Shown here one piece after another: positions 47,534 through 55,866 of a stretch of 64,000 bases of DNA. The notes below the pieces were generated by a model. That model made no database searches and was not told where the DNA came from. It saw only the letters and a list, made by a program, of their open reading frames with translations. Location: assembly GCA_036272055.1 (NCBI GenBank), contig DATAZL010000078.1, positions 1-64,000 of the forward strand. The letters are read 5' to 3'. A program made the position numbers and the translations under genes. The stretch is from DASZVB01 sp036272055 (GTDB taxonomy: Bacteria > Myxococcota_A > Polyangia > Polyangiales > Polyangiaceae). Each line of letters opens with the position of its first letter. Positions within the stretch are counted from its first letter, which is position 1.

Positions 47534-48892
47534 CTAGAGCGTCTGCACGAAGCGCACGAGCGTCGACTGATCGCGCGAGCTCAGGTTGTTGAAGCTACGC
47601 GCGGCGGACGCGCCCTGTCCGTCGTGAGCCTTGATGGCGGTGGGAATGTCGGTGGCACGGCCGTCATGAAGGAGCTTCGTCCGGAAGCGAACGCCCCAGA
47701 GCGGCGCGGTACGCATGAGACGGGTCGTCGCCTGTGAGTCGCCCGCGTTGCCGATCTGATCGCCGAGGGTACCCATGTCGTGAACGAGAAAGTCTGAGAA
47801 CGGCTGAAAGTCGAAGCTCCCCGGGACGCCGTTCGCCGGACGACGCGGCGTCGTGAACGTCTGCGTCGAGTGACAACCGTTGCAACCGACGCTGCTGAAG
47901 AGCGACGATCCGGACGGCGGCCGTGGGCGGTTGCCTGTCGCGTCGGTCGTCGCCGTGTCCGCCGCGGCTTGCTGCTGTTGCGGCGGCGGCGCGAGGAACG
48001 TCATGAACTCGGTGAACTCCGCCACGTCGTCCTGGATCTCGGTGAGGCCGCCCGAGCACGAGCCGACCTGATCGTCGGTGCCGGGCACGTTGTCGTCGCA
48101 ACCCGCCGCCACCGGTTTGCCGTTCGGCGCCGATTCGGTTCCGAAGGCGGTGATCGACGTTCCCTTGAAGCAGTGCTGCGTCGTGATCCCCATCTCGTTC
48201 AGATAGGCGTCGGCGGAGAACTGCACGAGGTTCGGTACCCCTGCCTTCCATCCGAAGCGACCGACCCGCGTCGAGCCGATGCTCTGCGTCGAGTCCTTCG
48301 GATCGGGGAGCACGACGGACACCATGTTGACGGTGCCGCGAACGGCCGACGGCTCGTTCTTGGCGAGGGTCTGGAAGAACGAGTCCGGCATCGCGTCGAC
48401 GAGCCCGAGGCCGAAGAGCGGCGTCGTGAGACGACCGACGTTGTGAACGGTCGCGTCGGCGGGCTCCGCTTCGAGCGGGACGCTGCACGCCTTCCCGGCC
48501 TTGTTGGTGAAATTGCCGAGCGTCTTCAGCTGGCGGAGCGAGCCGCCCTCGTTCGCGAGCGGGTTGAACACGCCTCCGACGAAGGTGCCAAAGCGACGCT
48601 CGATGGACTCACCGGCGCCGCCCTGTGCGCCGAGGTTGTGGCAATTGCCGCAGCCCGAGTCGTTGAAGACGGGACCGAGCCCGTCGTTGATCGTCTCGAC
48701 GGTATCGAACGCCGTCTTCGAGTCGTTGAAGTCCGCGTCGGCGATGCCACGCAGGTGATCGCCGATAAGAAGATCCTGGGTGGTGTCGACCTGGTCGCCG
48801 GTGCCGCTGTCCGCCTGCGCACCGCAACCGGCAACGCCCATGGATGCTGCCGCGGCGCATGCCGCAAGGAGGCTCGTCGTGGTTCTTTTCAT
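47534..48892 (-). CDS. Di-haem cytochrome c-like DUF1111 (thiol oxidoreductase) lipoprotein
   Basis: This 452-residue protein has lipobox GVAGC (MGVAGCGA). Two haem c attachment sites are visible: CGNCH (in DSGCGNCHNLGAQGG) and CNGCH (in SVGCNGCHSTQTF). The DUF1111 family is related to MauG/di-haem peroxidases, and its substrate is not known. An extra Cys/Asp-rich loop (GCDDNVPGTDDQVGSCSGG) and a Gln/Ala/Thr-rich spacer with PPPQQQQ lie between the haem sites. The start follows GAGGGACAAA. The terminator at 47471-47511 ends its transcript. It is divergent from the ECF sigma gene. Confidence 0.88.
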   Translation of the reverse strand: MKRTTTSLLAACAAAASMGVAGCGAQADSGTGDQVDTTQDLLIGDHLRGIADADFNDSKTAFDTVETINDGLGPVFNDSGCGNCHNLGAQGGAGESIERRFGTFVGGVFNPLANEGGSLRQLKTLGNFTNKAGKACSVPLEAEPADATVHNVGRLTTPLFGLGLVDAMPDSFFQTLAKNEPSAVRGTVNMVSVVLPDPKDSTQSIGSTRVGRFGWKAGVPNLVQFSADAYLNEMGITTQHCFKGTSITAFGTESAPNGKPVAAGCDDNVPGTDDQVGSCSGGLTEIQDDVAEFTEFMTFLAPPPQQQQAAADTATTDATGNRPRPPSGSSLFSSVGCNGCHSTQTFTTPRRPANGVPGSFDFQPFSDFLVHDMGTLGDQIGNAGDSQATTRLMRTAPLWGVRFRTKLLHDGRATDIPTAIKAHDGQGASAARSFNNLSSRDQSTLVRFVQTL

Positions 48893-49481
48893 TTTGTCCC
48901 TCGTTCGTGTTTCTGCATGTCCATGGTTTCGAAAAAATGCTGGAAGGCGGAGCTCCGCCCGTGCGCGCCCGATGAAGCTCGAGGCGCGTCTCTGCATCGC
49001 GTCCCGCGAAGCGCGGACCGATCGGTTCGTCGCCGACTACGAGGCGTAGATCTCCCGGCGCGCACAGGACGTCGGTCCGTATGAAGGGCCGTCGCTTGCG
49101 GTGAAGCCGCTCGATGCCGGTCTGCGCCTTCGGGTCGTCACGAGCGAATGGGCTCGCGACGACGGTCTAACTAGAAGAATGGCGCGGAGAATCGCATCGT
49201 GACTGCTGGCTGTTCCCTGAAACGGGATTCGCGATCGAGCCGTCAGTGGCTCGTCAGTGATAGAGGTCCCGAGAGCGGGGCGCGGTGGGTCAGAAAACGT
49301 CGGAGCGGGTCAATGTGCCCGGGATCACTCGACCGATCGGTAACGTCGCGACGCCGCTCCCTCGAAGTTCAAAAGTCGAGTCGCTCTGCAAGCAAGTAGT
49401 CAGCAGACAGATTAAGGGTCGACAACTCCTTTTTAACGGAAGTAGGCTCCACCTCGGACCGGACTGACGCTTCGCCCCGAC
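48893..49481. other. 589-bp divergent intergenic region between DUF1111 and ECF sigma genes
   Basis: This long gap holds the divergent promoters and is less GC-rich than its surroundings. Inside it I see a direct repeat of CGTCAGTG (49241-49248 and 49252-49259, spaced one helical turn) and two neighbouring perfect palindromes, ACCGATCGGT (49332-49341) and CGTCGCGACG (49344-49353). I see no convincing small gene or RNA and could not identify a promoter with confidence. Confidence 0.5.
49241..49259. promoter_or_regulatory. Direct repeat CGTCAGTG with 11-bp spacing
   Basis: Two identical 8-bp copies of CGTCAGTG start 11 bp apart, so they face the same side of the helix. The region lies about 220 bp upstream of the ECF sigma start, in the divergent gap. 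It could be a site for a dimeric regulator but is unsupported beyond the pattern. Confidence 0.3.
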
Positions 49482-50159
49482 GTGGGCCGCGTCGCATTGC
49501 GAGACCCGACAGTGTTCACTGCTCGAGCCACCAACGAAAGTCAGCGGGGCGAAAAGCCCGCGCGGCGTCTCGTCCGCCTCCCCGACTCGAACGAGGTCGT
49601 CGTCCGGGCGCTGAGGGCGCGGGAGCCCGCGGGCGCCGCTCGCCTCTTCGATCGTTACTACCCGTACGTCCGGCGGATCCTCTCCCGAGTCCTCGGTCCC
49701 GATCCCGAGGTCGCGGACGTCGTGCAGGAGGTATTCCTCGCGGCGATCAACTCGATCGATCGGCTGAGAGATCCCGAAGCCCTCAAGACGTGGATCGGGC
49801 AGATCGCGGTGAACCGCGCGAGGAAGCGGCTGCGACAGCGCATGCGCCTTCGCCTGTTCGATCTCTTCCCGTCGGACGAGCCGCCGAGCCGCATCGACCC
49901 CCAGATCGCCGATCCGGAGCTCGACGAGGCGGTGCGAGCGACCTATCGCGTGCTCGACGCTCTCCCTACAGAGGACCGGCTCGTCTTCGCTCTGCGCTTC
50001 ATCGACGGCTGTGAGATAGCCGAGATAGCGGCGCTCTACGATTCGTCGGTGTCGACGATCAAGCGACGCGTCGCCCGCGCCGCGTCTCGGTTTGCCATGC
50101 GTGCTCGACGCGAGCCCTCGCTCGAGGACTACTTGGACCGAGCCTCATGGATTCGCTAG
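49482..50159 (+). CDS. ECF-family RNA polymerase sigma factor
   Basis: This 225-residue sigma-70 family protein has only regions 2 and 4. Region 2 includes LFDRYYPYVRRILSRVLG, VADVVQEVFLAAINSIDRLRDPEALKTWIGQIAVNRARKRL. Region 4 includes LPTEDRLVFALRFIDGCEIAEIAALYDSSVSTIKRRV, the helix-turn-helix for the -35 box. The start is uncertain: GTG at 49482 or GTG at 49512, the latter having GAGA upstream. The 3' end overlaps the FecR gene start by 13 bp, so the sigma factor and its partner are translated together. The overlapping FecR-domain membrane protein is the likely signal relay. Confidence 0.92.
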   Translation: MGRVALRDPTVFTARATNESQRGEKPARRLVRLPDSNEVVVRALRAREPAGAARLFDRYYPYVRRILSRVLGPDPEVADVVQEVFLAAINSIDRLRDPEALKTWIGQIAVNRARKRLRQRMRLRLFDLFPSDEPPSRIDPQIADPELDEAVRATYRVLDALPTEDRLVFALRFIDGCEIAEIAALYDSSVSTIKRRVARAASRFAMRARREPSLEDYLDRASWIR

Positions 50160-51364
50160 ACGGCCTGGAGTCGCTCGGCAGAAGAGTCGCCCAGAGTCAG
50201 GACGACGGCGGAGCGACCGAGGCAGAGCGCGCGTTCCTGCGCGAGCGTCTCCTCATCGCGGTGCGCGCGTCACGACGCCGGCGCATCGCGGTGCGCGCGT
50301 TCACCGGGCTCGTCCTCGGCGCGGCGGCGGCCATCGCCTTCTTCCTGGTGCGCCACATCGGCCCTGGCGATCTGGACTTCTCCGTCGACGGCGCGCCAGG
50401 CAAGGTCGGCGATTTTCTGCCGAGCCCCGACAATCGTTCGATCGAGCTCCGTTTCAACGAAGGCACGTCCGCGCTCCTCTCGCCGCACACACGGGGGCGC
50501 GTGACCGCCGTGTCGCCGTACGGCGCCGACGTCGTCATCGAGGCCGGCAAGGCGAAGATGTCCGTCGTGCCCCGGCCGCACAACAGGTGGCTCGTTCACG
50601 CGGGCCCCTTCGTCGTGCACGTCACCGGAACGAAGTTCGAGGTCGCGTGGGATCCCGCGAAGGACAAGTTCGTCCTCGAGCTCTACGAGGGCAAGGTAAC
50701 GCTGTCCGGTTGCGTCTTCGGAGACGGCAACCAGATCGCAGCGGGTGAACGCGTCGAGGCGGGTTGCGGCCTCGCGGAGTATCGCGTCTCGCAGCTCGCG
50801 CCCGCGGGCAGCGTGAAACCGCCGGAGCCCGAGGCCGTCGATCCGTCGGCGACGGTCGCGCCTCCCGTCCCCGACAAGGTGCACAACGACTGGCTGTCGA
50901 TGGCGCGCGCGGGCCGCTACGGCGAGGCTTTCTACGCTGCGGAGGCCGACGGCATCGACGACCTCTCCGCCAAGGCGTCCGCGACGAACCTGCTCCTCCT
51001 CGGAGACGCGGCGCGGCTCTCCGGGCATCCGGCGCCGGCGCGCTCCGTCTATCTCGCACTGCGACAGCGCTTCGCGGGTTCGACGAGCGCCGCGAGCGCC
51101 GCGTTCTATCTCGGCCGCATCGATCTCGACGGCAAGCACGGTTCGAGCGCGAAGAAATGGCTGCTCGCCTACCTCGACGAGGCCCCCGACGGCCCGCTGG
51201 CCGCTGCTGCGCTCGGTCGCCTCCTCGAGATCCAGATCGCGTCACACGATCGGCCGAGCGCCGTCGCACTCGCGAAACAGTATCTCGACCGATATCCGGG
51301 TGGTCCTCACAGCGCCGCTGCCGAGCAGGTGCTAACCGACGGTAGTTCTCATGACGGGCGTTGA
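50147..51364 (+). CDS. FecR-domain membrane protein with C-terminal TPR-like region
   Basis: This 405-residue protein has a cytoplasmic N-terminus of about 45 residues and a transmembrane helix (AVRAFTGLVLGAAAAIAFFLV). The periplasmic FecR domain follows at about 75-200 (NRWLVHAGPFVVHVTGTKFEVAW and VLELYEGKVTLSG) and then a Pro-rich linker. The C-terminal helical repeats look like TPR or tol-pal YbgF-like modules (AKKWLLAYLDEAPDGPLAAAA, AKQYLDRYPGG). FecR-type proteins sense an outer-membrane signal and control the partner sigma factor. The start lies inside the sigma gene, and the gene overlaps the next one by 14 bp. It lacks the classic FecI/FecA siderophore context. Confidence 0.88.
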   Translation: MDSLDGLESLGRRVAQSQDDGGATEAERAFLRERLLIAVRASRRRRIAVRAFTGLVLGAAAAIAFFLVRHIGPGDLDFSVDGAPGKVGDFLPSPDNRSIELRFNEGTSALLSPHTRGRVTAVSPYGADVVIEAGKAKMSVVPRPHNRWLVHAGPFVVHVTGTKFEVAWDPAKDKFVLELYEGKVTLSGCVFGDGNQIAAGERVEAGCGLAEYRVSQLAPAGSVKPPEPEAVDPSATVAPPVPDKVHNDWLSMARAGRYGEAFYAAEADGIDDLSAKASATNLLLLGDAARLSGHPAPARSVYLALRQRFAGSTSAASAAFYLGRIDLDGKHGSSAKKWLLAYLDEAPDGPLAAAALGRLLEIQIASHDRPSAVALAKQYLDRYPGGPHSAAAEQVLTDGSSHDGR

Positions 51365-52601
51365 TTTTTTGCCGCCCAGCGCGGGGAGAAGAGCCGGCGG
51401 CTCGTCCTCACCGGCGCACTGCGAGCACACGCCGTGCAGCTCGTCGTCACCGGCGCGCGGCGAGCGCGCGTTGCGAGGCGCGCTCGCGGTGTCCGCGTGC
51501 GCGGCCGTGCTCGCCTTCGCCGGCACGTCGCACGCCGAGCGGCCACGCATCGCCGTCGAGCATGCGCGATCCGACGCGGCCGCGCGCCGCGTCCTCGCCG
51601 AGGTGCGCAACGCGGGCCTCGATCCGGTCGACGTCCACGCCGGGGAGCGCTCGAGCGACGTGTCGGAGCTCGCCGATCGTTACCGGGCAATCGCCGTCCT
51701 GTCGCTCAAGCATCCGGGACGGATAGAGCTCGCGGTGCTGAGCCCCGAGACGCGCGAGGTGATCTACGAGTCGACCGTGACGTCGAAGGGCGGAACGCCC
51801 GCGTCGGTGCGAGCGGCGGAGGAGCTCCACGGTCGTCTCATCGATCTACCGCGCCGTGAAGCGACGGAGGCTGCGCCCGCGGACCAGGCATCCGCGCCGG
51901 CTCCGGCGCCCGAGCCCGTGCGCGAGATCCCGGTGACGCTGCAGGACTCGCCGGCGGACAAGCCCGTTACGTTCCCGCACCCCGTCCCCATGACCGCCGC
52001 GCGAGACGAGGCGAACGACTCTCAGAACCGGCGCTATACGCACGCGCACCTCGATCCGTCGCGCTTCTGGGCGGGCGCAAGCGCCGGCGCTTCGAGCGGC
52101 GTCGGCAGTGGGAGCGAGGTGCCCGTCTTCGCCGTCGAGGCGCGCTACGAGCCCATGCGCTACTTCTCGATCGCGGCGTTCGGCATCTTGCCGGTCGCGG
52201 GCCAGCAGATCGCCGCGCCAGAGGGCAGCGCCGAGCTCCGCGCGCGCATCGTCGGGGGAATGCTCCGCGCGACGGTTGTCGACGTCGGAGACGTGTTCCG
52301 CCTCACCGTCGGTGGTGGCGGCGGCGCCGCCATCGTCTCGATGAGCGGGCACGCGAGCACGGCGCGCTTCGACGCGCGCACTGCCTCGGCCGCGACCGGC
52401 GTCGGCCTCGCGACGGTGGGGATGAGCGCCAAGATCCTTCCGTGGCTCGCGCTCAGGGTGGACGCACTCGGCGGCCTCGCCGCTTACCGCCCCGTCATGC
52501 GCTTCGACGGCAGGGACGTCGCGACGTGGGGACCGAGCACGATGGCGTTCACCGGCGGCCTCGAGATCGACGCTCTCGGCTTCGGAGGCGGCCGGCAATG
52601 A
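51351..52601 (+). CDS. Outer-membrane beta-barrel-like hypothetical protein
   Basis: I do not recognise this 416-residue protein by name. A first segment of about 40 residues precedes a hydrophobic signal-like stretch (LAVSACAAVLAFAGTSHA), so the true start or export mode is unclear; no later start codon is obvious. A small alpha/beta domain follows (about residues 65-155: RPRIAVEHARSDAAARRVL). A Pro/Ala-rich linker leads to a C-terminal region of alternating beta strands with aromatic/Gly ends (FWAGASAGASSGVG, FAVEARYEPMRYFSIAAFG, ALRVDALGGLAAYRPV), consistent with a beta-barrel. It overlaps FecR by 14 bp and the lipoprotein gene by 4 bp, so it is part of the sigma operon and a candidate target or sensor. 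Confidence 0.72.
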   Translation: MTGVDFLPPSAGRRAGGSSSPAHCEHTPCSSSSPARGERALRGALAVSACAAVLAFAGTSHAERPRIAVEHARSDAAARRVLAEVRNAGLDPVDVHAGERSSDVSELADRYRAIAVLSLKHPGRIELAVLSPETREVIYESTVTSKGGTPASVRAAEELHGRLIDLPRREATEAAPADQASAPAPAPEPVREIPVTLQDSPADKPVTFPHPVPMTAARDEANDSQNRRYTHAHLDPSRFWAGASAGASSGVGSGSEVPVFAVEARYEPMRYFSIAAFGILPVAGQQIAAPEGSAELRARIVGGMLRATVVDVGDVFRLTVGGGGGAAIVSMSGHASTARFDARTASAATGVGLATVGMSAKILPWLALRVDALGGLAAYRPVMRFDGRDVATWGPSTMAFTGGLEIDALGFGGGRQ

Positions 52602-52960
52602 CGCGCGGGCGAGCCGTCGCGGTCGCGACGACCATCGCGACGCTGCTCGCGACCGTGGCGTGCGGCACACTCGATCGCGACGTCATCCTGGAGAAACCCG
52701 ACCTCGACGCCGCCGTCCAGGTGGAAGAAGCGGGGCGCGTCGATCCGGCGGTGCTCGACGCGGCGCCCGAGCCCGCGCCGAGCGCGACGGCACCGGCGTG
52801 CGAGCACGAAGACGGCGGATGCCCGGGGCCGGTGCACTGCCAGGTGCACGACTGCTCGCTGGCGTGTCCGCTCGGCTGCACCGGCACGATCAACGGCAGC
52901 ACTTACGGCGATCACGCGCGAAGCCACAGGCGCCTGCCGCCGCAAAAGGATCCTCCCTGA
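52598..52960 (+). CDS. Small cysteine-rich lipoprotein
   Basis: This 120-residue protein starts at an ATG overlapping the previous stop (ATGA). The lipobox is TVACG (ATLLATVACGTL). After an Ala/Pro/Asp linker, six cysteines cluster in CEHEDGGCPGPVHCQVHDC and LACPLGCTG, probably forming a disulfide-knotted tail. I do not recognise a family. It is the last gene of the sigma-FecR-OMP operon and is convergent with the matrixin gene, 17 bp away. Confidence 0.75.
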   Translation: MTRGRAVAVATTIATLLATVACGTLDRDVILEKPDLDAAVQVEEAGRVDPAVLDAAPEPAPSATAPACEHEDGGCPGPVHCQVHDCSLACPLGCTGTINGSTYGDHARSHRRLPPQKDPP

Positions 52961-52977
52961 GGCTTCCGCGCGTCGCT

Positions 52978-53871
52978 CTATCGCGACCGGGACGCCCGCC
53001 TCGCACGACGACGCACCCCGGCCAGCGCTCCTGCGAGCGCGACGAGAGCCCACGGCCCGCCCCTCCGCGTGCCCTCGGTCGTCGGCGGCCCGAGCGCGCA
53101 GCCCCCCTTGAACACGCCGAGCGGGCACTCGTTCGCGAAGCCGCCGCGTGGAGTGAAGTCACACGGCTCCGAGCGCCGTCCCGGCGGATAGATGGCGCAG
53201 ATGCCGGCGATGTCGTCGTCGGTCGGGGTGCGCAGGGACGCGGTGCCCGATTCGTAGGTCGGCCGCATCACGGCGTCGGGATCACGGGAGTGGGCGAGGC
53301 CGAGAAAATGTCCGGCCTCGTGCGTGAGGATCGAGAGCAGATCGTAATGCTCGGACGGGACGTCGTCCGTGGTGGAGAGCAGAACCGTCGCGTTGATCTC
53401 GACGTCCGCGTCGAGGATCTGCCCGCTCACGGAATCGAAGGAGACGCTGGTGAGCCCGATCGCGTCCTCGGCGTTGTCGTACGGCCAGGTGTCGTCTCGA
53501 AAGAGGACGACGTTGGCGTTCGCACCGGTGCGGCTGTACTCCGCGAGCGAGCACCCGGTACGCCCGAGCGCCTCGGAGACGTCGATGGACGGCGGCTCCC
53601 CGGTTCCGGGACAGGTGACGGACTGCCAGGCGTCGAACGCCTGGGCCGCGATCTTCTCCGCCGCGGCGAGGCTCACCTGCTTCGATGCCTGCCGCGAGAG
53701 GGCGTAGCTCACGCACGCTCCCGGCCACACCAGGGGCTGCCCGCCCACCGTGCAACCGGTGTCCGGATCGAGCGGGCAGTCACGACACGTCGTCTTGCGA
53801 CAGAACGCGTGGCCGTCGGACGCGACGAGGCACGTACCCGCGACCACGAAGCCGAGAATCCACCGCTGCAC
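52978..53871 (-). CDS. Matrixin-like zinc metalloprotease, secreted
   Basis: This 297-residue protein has a signal peptide (ILGFVVAGTCLVASDGHA) from a GTG start at 53871. It is a metzincin: the zinc motif HEAGHFLGLAH at about residues 184-194 gives the three histidines and catalytic Glu, and the following Met-turn is in DAVMRPTY. Several cysteines surround the catalytic domain. The C-terminus GPWALVALAGALAG followed by an Arg cluster resembles the MYXO-CTERM sorting tail of myxobacterial surface proteins, although the usual GCS motif is only GGCALG some residues earlier. The protease would act outside the cell or on the cell surface. It is convergent with the sigma operon. Confidence 0.86.
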   Translation of the reverse strand: MQRWILGFVVAGTCLVASDGHAFCRKTTCRDCPLDPDTGCTVGGQPLVWPGACVSYALSRQASKQVSLAAAEKIAAQAFDAWQSVTCPGTGEPPSIDVSEALGRTGCSLAEYSRTGANANVVLFRDDTWPYDNAEDAIGLTSVSFDSVSGQILDADVEINATVLLSTTDDVPSEHYDLLSILTHEAGHFLGLAHSRDPDAVMRPTYESGTASLRTPTDDDIAGICAIYPPGRRSEPCDFTPRGGFANECPLGVFKGGCALGPPTTEGTRRGGPWALVALAGALAGVRRRARRASRSR

Positions 53872-53957
53872 GGCGACAACGTACCACCGTCCTCGCCGTC
53901 GCCGTCGCCCATCCTGAACTCGCGCGTCATCGGCGCGCGTGACCGACGAGGTTCGAC

Positions 53958-54899
53958 GTGAAAGAGGCCCGCCGCGGAGCACGGACGGGAGCGGTGCTCC
54001 ATCTGGGGATGGCCGTGCTCGTGCTCGTCATGCCGTCGTGGACGCGTGTCGCCGCGGCCGCCGCGCCGTCGACGAGGGACTCCGGCGACGATTCGCCGTA
54101 TCGAGCCGCCCTGGCCGCCGCGTCCCGCAAGAAAGCTCCCGCGCCGTCGCCGAAGAAGCACGCGAAAGCGAGCGCGCCGACGTCCATGACGCCGACGGAT
54201 TACCCCCCTGAAGAACGAGACACGCACCCTCCGCGGTATTTTCTGCGCGCCGGCGCCGAAGCGACGATGCGCGATTTCGAGGACAGCGAACCGGGACCCG
54301 GGAGCGCGCGGCGGTATCACGCGTTCCCCATTCCGGCGATCGCGGTCGGCGCGGAGGCGTATCCGCTGTTCGGTATTCTCGGACTCGACGGCGCATTCGC
54401 GGAGTCGCTCGGGGTCACCTCGACGACGAGCGAGCGCAAATCCGTCGGCACGACGTATCTGCGCGCCGAGGGTGCGCTCCGCGGACGCATTCCGTTCTCG
54501 TCGCGAAAGACCGCGCCGTGGCTCTCGCTCCTCGCCGGTTACGGGTACACGCGCTACTCGTTCGACGCCGCGCCCTCCGGCCGCGAGGTGCCCACGGCGC
54601 GCTATCACGCTCTACGTTTCGGAGCCGACACGCGCATCCCAGTGAAGCGCTTCTTCTTCACGGGCGGCGCGGAGTTCGACCACGTCGTGTCGATCGCGAA
54701 GCTCGGCACCAGCCGTGCACACGCACCCGGCAACGGCGTCACCGCGCGCCTCGGCACCGGCGTCACCCTGACGCCCTGGCTCGCAACGCGCCTCGACGCG
54801 CGCTACGCCTGGGTGACCTACGACTTCGTCCGCAAACCGAGCGCAACCGGAACCGACCAGTACGTCACCCTCGCGCTAGCCGTCGAGGTGCTCTTCTGA
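53958..54899 (+). CDS. Outer-membrane beta-barrel hypothetical protein
   Basis: This 313-residue protein starts at a GTG with GAGG eight bases upstream (53958). The N-terminal hydrophobic segment GMAVLVLVMPSWTRVAAAAAP is a signal peptide. A Lys/Pro/Ala-rich stretch follows. The C-terminal 200 residues have alternating strands with aromatic girdle ends (RYFLRAGAEATMRDF, PWLSLLAGYGYTRYSF, ARYAWVTYDFVRK) and end in VEVLF, the final aromatic typical of BAM-inserted barrels. It is divergent from the matrixin gene with an 86-bp gap. Function unknown. Confidence 0.78.
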   Translation: MKEARRGARTGAVLHLGMAVLVLVMPSWTRVAAAAAPSTRDSGDDSPYRAALAAASRKKAPAPSPKKHAKASAPTSMTPTDYPPEERDTHPPRYFLRAGAEATMRDFEDSEPGPGSARRYHAFPIPAIAVGAEAYPLFGILGLDGAFAESLGVTSTTSERKSVGTTYLRAEGALRGRIPFSSRKTAPWLSLLAGYGYTRYSFDAAPSGREVPTARYHALRFGADTRIPVKRFFFTGGAEFDHVVSIAKLGTSRAHAPGNGVTARLGTGVTLTPWLATRLDARYAWVTYDFVRKPSATGTDQYVTLALAVEVLF

Positions 54900-54967
54900 C
54901 GACGTAGCTCCGAGGCCGTCGGAGGCTCATGATTCGGCAGATGTCTGATGCCGGTGGGGAGCAAGAG

Positions 54968-55033
54968 CTCGAGCTGAAGCTCGAGGAGGAGCAAGGGGAA
55001 GGGTCGAAGGAAGGGAAAGGGGGAAAGTTCCCC
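54968..55033. terminator. Hairpins between outer-membrane protein and trpA (convergent)
   Basis: CTCGAGCT-GA-AGCTCGAG (54968-54985) and GGGGAA-AG-TTCCCC (55020-55033) are perfect inverted repeats in the 157-bp convergent gap. A third, CCCGCCGGCGGG (55044-55055), touches the trpA stop and is followed by TTT. Together they may serve as a bidirectional terminator. Confidence 0.45.
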
Positions 55034-55056
55034 TCAATCAGGTCCCGCCGGCGGGT

Positions 55057-55866
55057 TTATGCGCCGTCGAGTCCGGCGCGGAGCTCGGAGATGAGGGCTT
55101 TCACGGCGGAGACGCGGGCGTCGCGGTCTTTGCCGTTTGCGATGGCCTTGACGACGGCGGTGCCGACGGCGATGCCGGATACGCCGTGGGAGTGGGCGGC
55201 GCGCGCCTTCTCGCGCGAGTCGATGCCGAAACCGACGACGACGGGCAGCCGCGCGCGGTCACGGACGGCGTTGGCGCGGCGTGACGCATCGTCCATGGAG
55301 ACGTGTGCCGACCCGGTCACGCCGGTGAGCGAGACGTAGTAGACGAAGCCGCTCGCCGTCGCGAACCCGGCGTCCTCACGCGCGGTGTCGCTGGTCGGCG
55401 CGATGAGCGGGATGAACCCGACGCCCGCTTCGCGCGCCCCGCGCCGGAGTTCGGCGCCCTCCTCGGGCGGCAGATCGACGACCAGGAAGGCGTCCACGCC
55501 CGCTTCGCGCGCGGCGGCAGGGAGCTTCGACTCTCCGAACGCGAGGATCGGGTTGTAGTACGTGAAGAGCACCATCGGCGCGTTGCTCTTCGCGCGCACG
55601 GTGCGCACGACATCGAGCGCGGCGGTGAGCGAGCCGCCATTCTGGATCGCGCGGAACGCCGCAGCGGCGATGACCGGCCCGTCCGCGGTCGGGTCGCTGA
55701 ACGGCACGCCGATCTCGAGAATGTCGGCGCCCGCCTCGACCGCCGCGAGCGCGCACGCCTTCGAGTCTTCGACGCTCGGATCACCGACGCAGAGATAGGC
55801 GACGAGGGCCGTGCGCTTCTCGCTCGCGAGCCGCGCGAAGGTCTGTTCGATACGTTCGACGGTCAT
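55057..55866 (-). CDS. trpA: Tryptophan synthase alpha subunit
   Basis: This 269-residue TIM-barrel enzyme cleaves indole-3-glycerol phosphate to indole and glyceraldehyde 3-phosphate. Catalytic residues are E51 and D62 in LEIGVPFSDPTADGP, matching E49 and D60 of E. coli. GFVYYVSLTGVTGS (loop 6) and VVVGFGIDS are conserved. The start overlaps the trpB stop by four bases (ATGA), so the two subunits are co-translated. The length is normal. Confidence 0.97.
   Translation of the reverse strand: MTVERIEQTFARLASEKRTALVAYLCVGDPSVEDSKACALAAVEAGADILEIGVPFSDPTADGPVIAAAAFRAIQNGGSLTAALDVVRTVRAKSNAPMVLFTYYNPILAFGESKLPAAAREAGVDAFLVVDLPPEEGAELRRGAREAGVGFIPLIAPTSDTAREDAGFATASGFVYYVSLTGVTGSAHVSMDDASRRANAVRDRARLPVVVGFGIDSREKARAAHSHGVSGIAVGTAVVKAIANGKDRDARVSAVKALISELRAGLDGA

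Noticed and set aside
48893..49481. Small ORF or ncRNA in the divergent gap
   Set aside because: No convincing start, codon pattern or stable structure beyond the short repeats listed.
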